Shown: one piece after another, positions 1 through 6,944 of the stretch
Layout of the letters: each line of letters opens with the position of its first letter
Position numbering within the stretch: the first letter of the stretch is position 1
Origin: an uncultured Clostridia bacterium
GTDB taxonomy: Bacteria; Bacillota; Clostridia; Oscillospirales; JAAYOS01
NCBI GenBank assembly: GCA_944386395.1
Contig: CALXAZ010000004.1
Location: forward strand, 1-17,965
Length of the DNA stretch: 17,965 nt
Reading direction: 5' to 3'
Notes under the pieces: generated by a model
Seen by the model: the letters and a program-made list of their open reading frames with translations, nothing else
Databases searched by the model: none
What the model was told of the DNA's origin: nothing
Made by a program: the position numbers and the translations under genes

Positions 1-375
1 AGAAAGCCCATTTTTCTCCGCAATCCCCTTTGAAACAACGTTTCGCTCACCGGTATACATGCGCACTGCCGACACGTCAAATATTTTGCACAGCTCAATA
101 TATCGCTTCCATATCGCCTTGCCAAGACCGTTTCCCTGCATCTCTTTAGATACTCTCAGCGTCTCGAGCCATCCTGCCCCATCGCACAGCACAGAAAACC
201 TTCCAAAACCGGCAGGGACTCCATCAACATACGCCACAACCAGTTCCCCCGTTGAGTAATCCAGAAACAGCTCCGATACCCCGGCAAGATACAGAAGAGA
301 TGGTGTAGCCGATTTCTCTATCTCAAGCAGAAGAGGCAGCTCTGCCTCTTCTGCCCTTCCGACAGTGATATTCAT
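1..375 (-). CDS. GNAT family N-acetyltransferase, 3' end cut off by the window
   Basis: This gene reads leftwards from an ATG at 375-373, and the first 125 codons are visible. The protein carries the GNAT acetyl-CoA-binding signature around residues 71-88 (ETLRVS, then QGNGLGKAI, fitting Q/R-x-x-G-x-G/A), preceded by the usual beta strands (ELVVAYVDG, AGFGRF). The family transfers an acetyl group from acetyl-CoA to an amine on a small molecule or protein; the substrate cannot be told from this fragment. No signal peptide is seen, so it should be cytoplasmic. It begins only five bases after the stop of the upstream M28 peptidase, and its ribosome binding site (AAGGA) lies inside the end of that gene, so the two are probably co-transcribed and translationally coupled. 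The C-terminus is missing. Confidence 0.85.
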   Translation of the reverse strand, partial: MNITVGRAEEAELPLLLEIEKSATPSLLYLAGVSELFLDYSTGELVVAYVDGVPAGFGRFSVLCDGAGWLETLRVSKEMQGNGLGKAIWKRYIELCKIFDVSAVRMYTGERNVVSKGIAEKNGLS

Positions 376-380
376 CGGGA

Positions 381-1646
381 TCAGTCCTTCTTCTTGGCAA
401 GATATTTGTCTACTTTGTCAATGATTACCTGCGGAAGCTTCTTCGGTACCGGGAATACGACCGCATTTACTATTTTATCAGCAAATGTAACTGCAAACTC
501 GGTCACTACCTGCAACGCATCAGCAGATATAAGTGATATCATGTCATAGCGTGTATGCATGAATCCCATTCCCGAACCAGCTCCGCCTCCGCCACGAGCG
601 AAGTTTATTGCAGGAATCCCCTTATCCGCAAACGGGGTGGAGTCACTCGACATTATATCATGGCGTATGCCAGTGGAATACCCTACCTCTTTTGCAAGGT
701 ATTCTACGTATTTGCACAGACCCTCATCCGCTGTAATAACAGCGTTGTTCTGCCCGAGGATAGAGCCTCCGACATCTACATTTATCATAAAGACATGCTT
801 ATCAAGCTCATTGGCATATTTTTCAACATAAGCCTTCGACCCAAGCAGACCAAGCTCTTCTGAACCAAACCAGATAAAGCGCAACGTACGCTTTGGCGGA
901 TTTTCCGCAAAATAACGGAGCATTTCCATGATAGTAACAGATCCCGCAGCGTTATCCCACACTCCGTAGCTGAACTCAACGCTATCGTAGTGCGCTCCAA
1001 TATCTATTATTTCATCCGGATACTCGGTGCCGGGTACAGTAACCACAACGTTATGCGACGTATGGATGTGATTCTTTGTCTCAAGCTCTATGCGTACCTT
1101 TGTAGCCTTGCTTTTGAGTATTTCAAGCGCGTCGATCATTCGGATATGGAACGCCGGGAGCAGACCATACTCGGCATATGTATCGCGGATCTTACGGGTA
1201 TCGAGGTCAGTCTTTTCGACTTCATCAATTACCGTACCTCCCATCGTCATAAATCCGGCAACTCCGGCATCGATGAGCTTTTTGTAGATATCCAGAGTAA
1301 CACGACCATTGACAAGAACAAATTTCCCCTTTGCGCGCTTCACCATCACATCATCAAACTGCTCCATATACATGAAGTCATATTCTTCGCCGCCCTTGGC
1401 AGTACACTTTGCGCATTTATAACCTGTAACTGTGTACTTCCTGTACTCTGGCTCAATCACCTCAAAACTTGCAAGCGGCACCGTACCATCTGCAACGTCA
1501 AACGGCTCGAGCGTTGCCTCAAACCCAATTTCCTTTACGGCGTCCATAAGGATATGCGCGGCTTTGAGCTCCTCGGGAGATCCGCTCACTCGGACAAATC
1601 CCATCTTTTCCAGCAGGTCATACTGGCGCTTTCCATCGACTTTCAT
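381..1646 (-). CDS. M28 family zinc aminopeptidase
   Basis: The 421-residue protein has the complete di-zinc site of the M28 (aminopeptidase Y/S-like) family: His219 in GAHYDS, bridging Asp231 in VWDNAAG, the Glu263-Glu264 pair in WFGSEELGLLGS, Asp291 in NVDVGG and His364 in FMHTRYD. The middle region, about residues 100-140 (KFVLVNG, DAGVAGFM), resembles a protease-associated insert. Family members remove N-terminal residues from peptides. There is no signal peptide or membrane segment, so it should act in the cytosol, plausibly on peptides imported by the nearby Opp system (inference). An AAAGGA ribosome binding site lies about 8-10 bases upstream of the ATG. It is the first gene of a transcription unit that continues into the GNAT gene. 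A CxxC pair (Cys78, Cys81) before the insert is unexplained. The family call is firm; the substrate is not known. Confidence 0.92.
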   Translation of the reverse strand: MKVDGKRQYDLLEKMGFVRVSGSPEELKAAHILMDAVKEIGFEATLEPFDVADGTVPLASFEVIEPEYRKYTVTGYKCAKCTAKGGEEYDFMYMEQFDDVMVKRAKGKFVLVNGRVTLDIYKKLIDAGVAGFMTMGGTVIDEVEKTDLDTRKIRDTYAEYGLLPAFHIRMIDALEILKSKATKVRIELETKNHIHTSHNVVVTVPGTEYPDEIIDIGAHYDSVEFSYGVWDNAAGSVTIMEMLRYFAENPPKRTLRFIWFGSEELGLLGSKAYVEKYANELDKHVFMINVDVGGSILGQNNAVITADEGLCKYVEYLAKEVGYSTGIRHDIMSSDSTPFADKGIPAINFARGGGGAGSGMGFMHTRYDMISLISADALQVVTEFAVTFADKIVNAVVFPVPKKLPQVIIDKVDKYLAKKKD

Positions 1647-1673
1647 GTTTTATCCGTCCTTTCAAATTGTTTA

Positions 1674-1703
1674 TAGATATTCTTGTAGGCAGATTCATGT
1701 CAA
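1674..1703 (-). promoter_or_regulatory. Candidate proximal promoter of the M28 peptidase gene
   Basis: On the minus strand a perfect TTGACA (1703-1698) is followed by an 18-base spacer and TATCTA (1679-1674); ATATCT one base earlier would give a 17-base spacer. It would start transcription about 20 bases before the start codon. The -35 is strong and the -10 mediocre. It competes with a second candidate promoter further upstream. Confidence 0.45.
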
Positions 1704-1712
1704 ATATCTGCC
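1688..1712. promoter_or_regulatory. Operator-like inverted repeat over the -35 of the M28 promoter
   Basis: The arms GGCAGAT (1688-1694) and ATCTGCC (1706-1712) are perfectly complementary and separated by 11 bases. The -35 hexamer of the proximal M28 promoter sits inside the spacer. The position suits a dimeric repressor site, but no regulator is recognisable nearby. Confidence 0.35.
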
Positions 1713-1742
1713 ATATAAGCTTAGCATGCAGGTCTTAATATA

Positions 1743-1770
1743 ATTATAAGTTTTTTTGCAGGAAAGTCAA
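1743..1770 (-). promoter_or_regulatory. Candidate distal promoter of the M28 peptidase gene
   Basis: On the minus strand TTGACT (1770-1765) is followed by a 16-base spacer containing a run of seven A and then a perfect TATAAT (1748-1743). It would give a leader of roughly 90 bases that includes the inverted repeat at 1688-1712. The -10 overlaps a plus-strand TATAAT at 1739-1744, because TATAATTATA is nearly symmetrical. Confidence 0.5.
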
Positions 1771-2084
1771 TCGCTAAATTCATATTAATCAATATTACAT
1801 GTGTTTGTCCTCTTCTTCTATCCTACCATTTTCCACATATTACACTTCGTATCTTATACAAAAGTCTTGTTAATTTATTTCTACAATAAATTAACAAGAC
1901 TTTTTCTTTTATAAAATATTCCTTTTTACTGCATTCTTTTACAGATCTTATTGCGTTTAAACCTATCTTCAAACTGGTGGTTGCTATCTCTATCCCCCCA
2001 CCTCCTCTTGTTATTTATATATGCACTACCAATATATTGCTACAATATGCAGGATTTATTTTTTTCTCTTTCATTTTATATAAT
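1771..2084. other. Non-coding AT-rich stretch between the M28 and pepC promoters
   Basis: No gene is convincing here. The main structure is the perfect hairpin at 1860-1904. A weaker GGTGG/CCACC inverted pair lies near 1976-2002. The rest is T-rich on the plus strand. One open frame of about 49 codons exists on the minus strand (1823-1972), but it has no good start or ribosome binding site and runs through the hairpin. Confidence 0.6.
1860..1910 (+). terminator. Perfect 20-bp hairpin with U-tract, unassigned
   Basis: A 20-base arm (1860-1879, containing AAGTCTTGTTAATT) pairs perfectly with 1885-1904 across the five-base loop TCTAC. It is followed on the plus strand by TTTTTCTTTT, so it has the form of an intrinsic terminator for rightward transcription. 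The stem is mostly A-T. No plus-strand gene ends here: the next gene to the left is on the other strand. It could end a small RNA started at the plus-strand TATAAT at 1739-1744, stop antisense or readthrough transcripts before the pepC promoter, or be a relic of a lost gene. Confidence 0.6.
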
Positions 2085-2090
2085 TTGTCA

Positions 2091-2119
2091 TTGCTTACCT
2101 GAGAATGTAGTGCTATAAT
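2091..2119 (+). promoter_or_regulatory. Promoter of pepC (extended -10)
   Basis: TTGCTT (2091-2096), a 17-base spacer and TATAAT (2114-2119) with a TG one base upstream form an extended -10 promoter. Transcription would start near 2126. The ribosome binding site AGGAGG (2146-2151) lies seven bases before the ATG at 2159. Confidence 0.7.
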
Positions 2120-2158
2120 TATGTCATCCAGGCAAAAATTTTTTCAGGAGGACTGAAC

Positions 2159-3487
2159 ATGAAAAACGCAAAGCCTATTACCCAGGAACTTATATCCAAA
2201 TATTCTGCGGCCTACGATGCTAACCCAGCTCTCAAGACGCTTTCTGTAGCTCTTTCAAAGAGCTCCCTTGCCGATGCCGCTTTCGATGAGAGGGACGCCG
2301 CAAAGGTCGACTTTAAATTTGCCATAGACCTTCCAACCACGGCAGTCACAAATCAGAAGTCAAGCGGACGCTGCTGGCTCTTTGCCGGTATGAACGTCCT
2401 TCGTGAGATAGTTGCCAAAAACTGCAACACAGAGCGTATCGAGCTCTCAGAAAACTATATAGCTTTCTGGGATAAGTTTGAAAAAATAAACTACTTCCTT
2501 GAATCCATAATTGACACTGCTTCTCTCCCGGCTGACGATCGCACTGTTAACTGGATACTCTCCGGCGTCAGCGATGGAGGTCAGTGGGACATGATAGTAA
2601 GCCTTGTAAAGAAATATGGAGTCGCTCCAATTTCTGCAATGCCTGAGACCTTCCAGTCGAGCAACACGCGTACAATGAACCAAATGATCAACATGAAGCT
2701 CCGTGAATATGCCATTGAGCTGCGCGAGATTGTCAACTCCGGTTCCTGTCCGCAGAAGAGAAAAGAGGAAATGCTGGGTGAGATGTATAACGTGCTCTGC
2801 ATCTGCTTTGGTAAGCCTGTCGAGAAATTTGACTTTGAGTATATCGATAAGGACAAAAACTATCATGCAGACCGCGGGCTTACTCCGCTCGAGTTCTATA
2901 ACAAGTATGTCGGCATCGAAATAGAGGACTACATAAGCGTTATAAATGGTCCGACAAAGGACAAACCTTTCGGCAAAAGCTATACCGTCAATTATCTTGG
3001 AAATGTCGTGGGCGGACACATCAAATATCTTAATGTTGAAATGGATAAGCTAAAGGAGCTCATCGTAGCGCAACTGAAGGACGGGGAACCTGTCTGGTTT
3101 GGAAGCGACTGCGGCAAATATGGCGACAGGACTGCCGGCGTGTGGGACATCGATTCTTTCCATTATAGCGAGCTTCTTGGCGGGATCACCTTTGGGCTAA
3201 CAAAAGAACAGCGTCTGGACCATCGCGACAGCGCCATGAACCACGCAATGGTCATCACAGGAGTAAACTTCGGTGCAGACGGAAAACCGGACCGCTGGAA
3301 GATCGAAAACAGCTGGGGTGAGGAAGCCGGTAAAAAGGGCTACTATGTAATGAGCGCAAAATGGTTTGATGAGTTCACATATCAGGCAGTTATAAACCGC
3401 AAATATCTCTCTGCTGAGCTCGCTAAAGCCTATGACGCTGAACCAATAATCCTCAAGCCCTGGGATCCGATGGGAACTCTTGCTTGA
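2159..3487 (+). CDS. pepC: Aminopeptidase C, bleomycin-hydrolase-type cysteine peptidase (C1B)
   Basis: The 442-residue protein matches the length and layout of PepC/bleomycin hydrolases. The papain-type catalytic set is complete: Gln66 (oxyanion hole) and Cys72 in NQKSSGRCWLFAG, His362 in MNHAMVITG and Asn384 in ENSWGEE. The C-terminus ends in PWDPMGTLA, matching the conserved C-terminal arm that in this family enters the active site and restricts activity to an aminopeptidase. Family members form a hexameric barrel in the cytosol and remove N-terminal residues from peptides; no signal peptide is present here. It has its own extended -10 promoter, an ideal AGGAGG site and its own terminator, so it is monocistronic. 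It stands upstream of and convergent to the opp region, consistent with a role in digesting imported peptides (inference). Confidence 0.95.
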   Translation: MKNAKPITQELISKYSAAYDANPALKTLSVALSKSSLADAAFDERDAAKVDFKFAIDLPTTAVTNQKSSGRCWLFAGMNVLREIVAKNCNTERIELSENYIAFWDKFEKINYFLESIIDTASLPADDRTVNWILSGVSDGGQWDMIVSLVKKYGVAPISAMPETFQSSNTRTMNQMINMKLREYAIELREIVNSGSCPQKRKEEMLGEMYNVLCICFGKPVEKFDFEYIDKDKNYHADRGLTPLEFYNKYVGIEIEDYISVINGPTKDKPFGKSYTVNYLGNVVGGHIKYLNVEMDKLKELIVAQLKDGEPVWFGSDCGKYGDRTAGVWDIDSFHYSELLGGITFGLTKEQRLDHRDSAMNHAMVITGVNFGADGKPDRWKIENSWGEEAGKKGYYVMSAKWFDEFTYQAVINRKYLSAELAKAYDAEPIILKPWDPMGTLA

Positions 3488-3510
3488 TACAAAAAATCTT
3501 TTTAAACAGC

Positions 3511-3537
3511 AAAAAGAGCGCCTCTGGCGCTCTTTTT
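3511..3537. terminator. Bidirectional intrinsic terminator between pepC and the small membrane gene
   Basis: AAAAAGAGCGCC (3511-3522) pairs perfectly with GGCGCTCTTTTT (3526-3537) across the loop TCT. A-runs on one side and T-runs on the other let it work in both directions. The stop codon of the converging minus-strand gene (3538-3536) lies within the base of the stem. Confidence 0.9.
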
Positions 3538-3892
3538 ATCCCTTTAAAAAAATTATCCAGTAATCCACCACTATCCCAACAATGAGAAATCCAATTCCCA
3601 TAAAGCCAATGACAGGGGCAAAATTTATGACCTTAAAATACTTTCTCCACTCCTCAGTATTACTTATCTTGCCAAACCTCGGTTTTTTACCGCTAGCAAG
3701 AATAATAATTCCTAAAAAGAAGAGAGAGACCGAACCGATAATAAATTCTATCCTCTGTCCTACCTCCAGGCTTTCTACCAGTCCAAATATAAGACCAAAT
3801 AGCGCGGATAAAACTGTAATGACCACCCCGAAGGTCACTCCAACCCCTGTGGCTTTCAATACATCAAATATGACAAAACTGGCTTTTCGCAT
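3536..3892 (-). CDS. Small membrane protein with three predicted helices, unknown function
   Basis: I do not recognise the family. The ATG at 3892-3890 is chosen because GGAGGG lies four bases upstream; the open frame extends 13 codons further but that would run into the hairpin at 3930-3961. The 118-residue product has hydrophobic segments at about residues 16-38, 49-67 and 91-116, with a hydrophilic basic/acidic loop at about 69-88 (KKPRFGK, TEEWRKYFK). There are no cysteines and no evident catalytic motif. It lies directly behind the opp operon on the same strand, with only about 37 bases between the operon's terminal hairpin and its ribosome binding site, leaving little room for a promoter. 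It may therefore be expressed by readthrough from opp. A transporter-accessory role would be speculation. Confidence 0.7.
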   Translation of the reverse strand: MRKASFVIFDVLKATGVGVTFGVVITVLSALFGLIFGLVESLEVGQRIEFIIGSVSLFFLGIIILASGKKPRFGKISNTEEWRKYFKVINFAPVIGFMGIGFLIVGIVVDYWIIFLKG

Positions 3893-3929
3893 TTTCCCTC
3901 CACAAAAGTGATTGCTTCTTTTTACGAAC

Positions 3930-3961
3930 AAAGCAAAACCGGCATAAGCCGGTTTTGCTTT
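3930..3961 (-). terminator. Hairpin ending the opp operon, weak U-tract
   Basis: AAAGCAAAACCGGC (3930-3943) pairs perfectly with GCCGGTTTTGCTTT (3948-3961) across the loop ATAA. It begins nine bases after the oppF stop. On the minus strand the stem is followed by GTTCGTAAAA rather than a clean T-run, so termination may be partial, or the hairpin may mainly protect the mRNA end. Confidence 0.65.
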
Positions 3962-3970
3962 ATCTCACAC

Positions 3971-4939
3971 TCAATAGAGATGGCATGCAACAAAATGTCC
4001 CGGGCTTACCTCTTTCAGCTCAGGCACCTGCTTATCGCACAGCTCTGTGGCATATTTGCAGCGACCTTTGAAGCGGCAGCCTGCCGGTGGATTAATCGGA
4101 CTCGGCACATCGCCCTCAAGCTTTATACGGTTTGCAGAACGTTTACGCTCGATCTCAGGATCCGGAATCGGAATAGCAGAAAGAAGCGCCTGAGTATACG
4201 GATGCAGAGGGTGATCATAAAGCTCTGCCGAGGTTGTCAGCTCTGCCACGACCCCAAGATACATAACAGCTATCCTATCCGATATATGCTTAACCATCGA
4301 AAGATCATGTGCAACAAAAAGATATGTCAGTCCCATATCCTTCTGAAGTCTTATAAGCAGGTTCACTATCTGAGCCTGTATCGACACATCAAGAGCTGAA
4401 ATAGGCTCATCACACATAATAAACTTCGGCTCAACAGCAAGCGCACGCGCAATACCTATGCGCTGACGCTGACCACCAGAAAACTCATGCACAAAACGGT
4501 TAGCATGCTCCTTATTAAGCCCTACCAAATCCAGATAGTGATATACCTTTTCCGTCCTCTCCTTGTGGTTTGCCGCAAGACCATGTATATCGATACCCTC
4601 AGCGATAATATCCGCAACAGTCATACGCGGATTAAGAGAGGCATACGGATCCTGGAATATCATCTGTGCATCCTTTCGGAAAGCCTTGAGTTCCTTTCCT
4701 TTCAGGGTATGAACATCCTGTCCTTTGTACTTTACCATACCGTCTGTCTTATCATAAAGTGCTATACACGTTCTGCCACAGGTGGTCTTTCCGCAGCCGG
4801 ACTCTCCAACAAGACCAAGGGTCTCACCCTCGTGGATATTAAATGTAACATCGTCCACCGCTTTCAACACGGCGTTTGCTCCCGCTTTAAAGTATTTCTT
4901 GAGGTGGCTTACTTCAAGAACCACTGGTTTTTCACTCAT
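3971..4939 (-). CDS. oppF: Oligopeptide ABC transporter ATP-binding protein OppF
   Basis: This is one of the two ATPases that power peptide import through OppBC. The 322-residue protein shows Walker A GESGCGKT (45-52), Q-loop Gln96, signature FSGGQRQR (153-160), Walker B FIMCDEP (173-179) and H-loop His211. It has the C-terminal extension typical of Opp/Dpp ATPases: HPYT near 246-249 and a cysteine cluster at 288, 294, 301 and 319. The ATG at 4939 is preferred over an upstream in-frame TTG because GGAGGTG lies just upstream of it. It overlaps the end of oppD by eight bases, indicating translational coupling. It is the last gene of the transporter operon before the hairpin at 3930-3961. Dpp or App naming would fit equally well; the ligand is inferred only from the family. 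Confidence 0.94.
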   Translation of the reverse strand: MSEKPVVLEVSHLKKYFKAGANAVLKAVDDVTFNIHEGETLGLVGESGCGKTTCGRTCIALYDKTDGMVKYKGQDVHTLKGKELKAFRKDAQMIFQDPYASLNPRMTVADIIAEGIDIHGLAANHKERTEKVYHYLDLVGLNKEHANRFVHEFSGGQRQRIGIARALAVEPKFIMCDEPISALDVSIQAQIVNLLIRLQKDMGLTYLFVAHDLSMVKHISDRIAVMYLGVVAELTTSAELYDHPLHPYTQALLSAIPIPDPEIERKRSANRIKLEGDVPSPINPPAGCRFKGRCKYATELCDKQVPELKEVSPGHFVACHLY

Positions 4940-5975
4940 TTTCGACACCTCCCAGTTCAAACGGGAATTCTAAACCTGACTCCTTTATCGAATTGGCAGC
5001 CATTGGATGATGCAGCCAACATGCAGCCTTATGCTCTCCACCAAAGGAGGTAAACTCAGGCATCCGCTCGTTGCAGATATTCATGCAGTATTTGCAGCGT
5101 GTAGAGAACGGGCAGCCCTTTGGCGGTGCAATAAGATCGGGCGGAGTACCTTCTATCGCAACGAGGTCCTGCTTATTTTCCAGATCCAGCCTCGGTACAG
5201 CATTAAGCAGCGACCATGTATACGGGTGCTTTGGCTGATAAAATATCTCTTCGCAAAGACCCTTTTCGATTATCATTCCAGAATACATGACAACAATATG
5301 TTTTGCTATATTCGCAACAACACCAAGGTCATGAGTTATGAGTATGACCGAAGTGCCATGCTGCTTTTGCAGATCGCTTATGACGTCGAGTATCTGCGCC
5401 TGTATCGTAACGTCCAGAGCTGTCGTCGGCTCATCCGCGATCAGAAGCTTTGGATCACAGGCAAACGCGATAGCAATCATAACGCGCTGCCTCATACCAC
5501 CTGAAAACTCATGCGGATATTGCTTTACACGCTTTTCCGGCTCCGGTATTCCAACCACGCGGAGCATCTCTGTTGCTTCAGCAAGTGCTTCCTGCTTGTT
5601 CAGGTTTTTATGAATAATAAGGTTTTCAGCTATCTGCTTTCCAACAGTCATCGTGGGATTCAGTGCGGTCAGAGCATCCTGAAAGATGATGGCTGCCTCA
5701 GCTCCACGATATGCGGACCACTGCTTTTTATTATAATTAAGTATTTCTTCTCCATTATATAAGATACTGCTCCCGGGCTTGACCTCACCTGTAGGCCCCT
5801 TTATAAGCCCCATTACAGCACGCACCGTAACCGACTTGCCGCAACCGGACTCTCCTACTATTGCAAGCGCCTCTCCGCGCTCAACATTGAAGCTTACTCC
5901 GCGCACCGACTGCACTTCACCGGCATAAGTGTGATAGGATACCCTAAGATCCTTTACTTCCAAAATATTTTCCAT
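4932..5975 (-). CDS. oppD: Oligopeptide ABC transporter ATP-binding protein OppD
   Basis: This is the partner ATPase of OppF. The 347-residue protein has Walker A GESGCGKS (41-48), Q-loop Gln99, signature FSGGMRQR (157-164), Walker B LLIADEP (177-183) and H-loop His215, then the oligopeptide-transporter C-terminal domain with HPYT (250-253). Cysteines at 288, 294, 297, 301 and 319 form the conserved cluster that coordinates a [4Fe-4S] centre in some structurally studied family members (known for relatives, inferred here). The ATG at 5975 is chosen over a GTG four codons upstream because GAGGG sits about five bases before it. It starts 18 bases after the oppC stop and overlaps oppF by eight bases. 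Confidence 0.94.
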   Translation of the reverse strand: MENILEVKDLRVSYHTYAGEVQSVRGVSFNVERGEALAIVGESGCGKSVTVRAVMGLIKGPTGEVKPGSSILYNGEEILNYNKKQWSAYRGAEAAIIFQDALTALNPTMTVGKQIAENLIIHKNLNKQEALAEATEMLRVVGIPEPEKRVKQYPHEFSGGMRQRVMIAIAFACDPKLLIADEPTTALDVTIQAQILDVISDLQKQHGTSVILITHDLGVVANIAKHIVVMYSGMIIEKGLCEEIFYQPKHPYTWSLLNAVPRLDLENKQDLVAIEGTPPDLIAPPKGCPFSTRCKYCMNICNERMPEFTSFGGEHKAACWLHHPMAANSIKESGLEFPFELGGVENE

Positions 5976-5993
5976 TATTACCCTCACTTTCTG

Positions 5994-6932
5994 CTACTGA
6001 CGAAGTCTCGGATCGAGAGCGTCGCGGAGACCATCGCCAAGAAGGTTAAATGCCAGCACGATAACAACGAGTACTATAGACGGGCAAATAAGCTGTGAGG
6101 GATAGAACATCATCTGCTCTTGCCCTGCGGAGAGCAGATTGCCAAGGCTTATCTCAGGAGCCTGAAGCCCGAGACCGAGGAAGCTGAGTCCAGACTCTGT
6201 GAAAATATACTGCGGGATATGCGTTGCAAGGTTAAGAATCAGAACGCCCAAGCAGTTCGGGATAAGATGCTTGATGATTATTCTCTTCGGAGAAGCACCA
6301 AGGGTCTCGGCCGCAAGAACATATTCAGATTCACGCAGCTGCATTATCATGCCTCGCATCTGACGGGCGGTAGCACACCACGATGTTATGCACATCGCAA
6401 CAAGCAGCGCACCCATACCATTTCCAAGAACCATCATCATCAACAGGTTCACCAGTAGCGACGGAACTGATGTAACTATCTCAATGATACGCATCATAAT
6501 GTCATCTACAATTCCCCCAAAGTATGCCATTATACCGCCATACAGACAGCCTATAACAGCCTGGATTATTGTACATGCAATAGCAACTATCAGAGATACG
6601 CGCGCTCCCTGCCAAACACGTGTAAACAAATCACGCCCAAGCGAATCTGTACCAAACAGATGAATGGAGGATGGTCCCTGATTTTTGTTCACAGCATCTA
6701 TCGCATAGAGATCCCAGCCGGTAGCTATCGGGACTACCGCTGCCATTATTATAACAATCACAAGAACAACAAGCGATATCATGGCAACCGGATTTTTACG
6801 GAGCCTTCGCCACGCATCCTGCCAATATGTTATAGTGGGGCGCGCCATGGCGTCTGAATCGGCATTATCACATCCGATTATTTTAAAATCCTCAGGCTTA
6901 AAGCCGGAGTTGTTAGCTTTGATGTTATCCAT
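5994..6932 (-). CDS. oppC: Oligopeptide ABC transporter permease OppC
   Basis: This is the second membrane subunit of the peptide importer, 312 residues. A cytoplasmic N-terminal tail of about 45 residues precedes the first helix (AMISLVVLVIVIIMAAVV). The region HLFGTDSLGRDLFTRVWQGA is the typical OppC/DppC motif after it. The coupling (EAA) loop that contacts the ATPases reads AAETLGASPKRIIIKHLIPN, followed by the usual SFLGLGLQ and a C-terminus ending DPRLRQ. It pairs with OppB to form the translocation pore. AAGGAGGTG lies just upstream of the ATG and overlaps the oppB stop codon, with 12 bases between the genes, so translation is probably coupled. Confidence 0.94.
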   Translation of the reverse strand: MDNIKANNSGFKPEDFKIIGCDNADSDAMARPTITYWQDAWRRLRKNPVAMISLVVLVIVIIMAAVVPIATGWDLYAIDAVNKNQGPSSIHLFGTDSLGRDLFTRVWQGARVSLIVAIACTIIQAVIGCLYGGIMAYFGGIVDDIMMRIIEIVTSVPSLLVNLLMMMVLGNGMGALLVAMCITSWCATARQMRGMIMQLRESEYVLAAETLGASPKRIIIKHLIPNCLGVLILNLATHIPQYIFTESGLSFLGLGLQAPEISLGNLLSAGQEQMMFYPSQLICPSIVLVVIVLAFNLLGDGLRDALDPRLRQ

Positions 6933-6944
6933 TACCGCACCTCC

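Noticed and set aside
990..1676. Plus-strand open frame of 228 codons opposite the M28 gene
   Set aside because: It lies antisense to a gene with a full M28 active site, has a composition rich in Cys, His and Arg typical of shadow frames, and shows no family motif.
1823..1972. Minus-strand open frame of about 49 codons in the M28-pepC intergenic region
   Set aside because: Its only start is a TTG without a ribosome binding site, it runs straight through the 20-bp hairpin, and the sequence shows no protein-like pattern.
3893..3931. A 13-codon N-terminal extension of the small membrane protein
   Set aside because: It would begin at the edge of the opp terminal hairpin; GGAGGG just upstream of the internal ATG at 3892 marks the better start.
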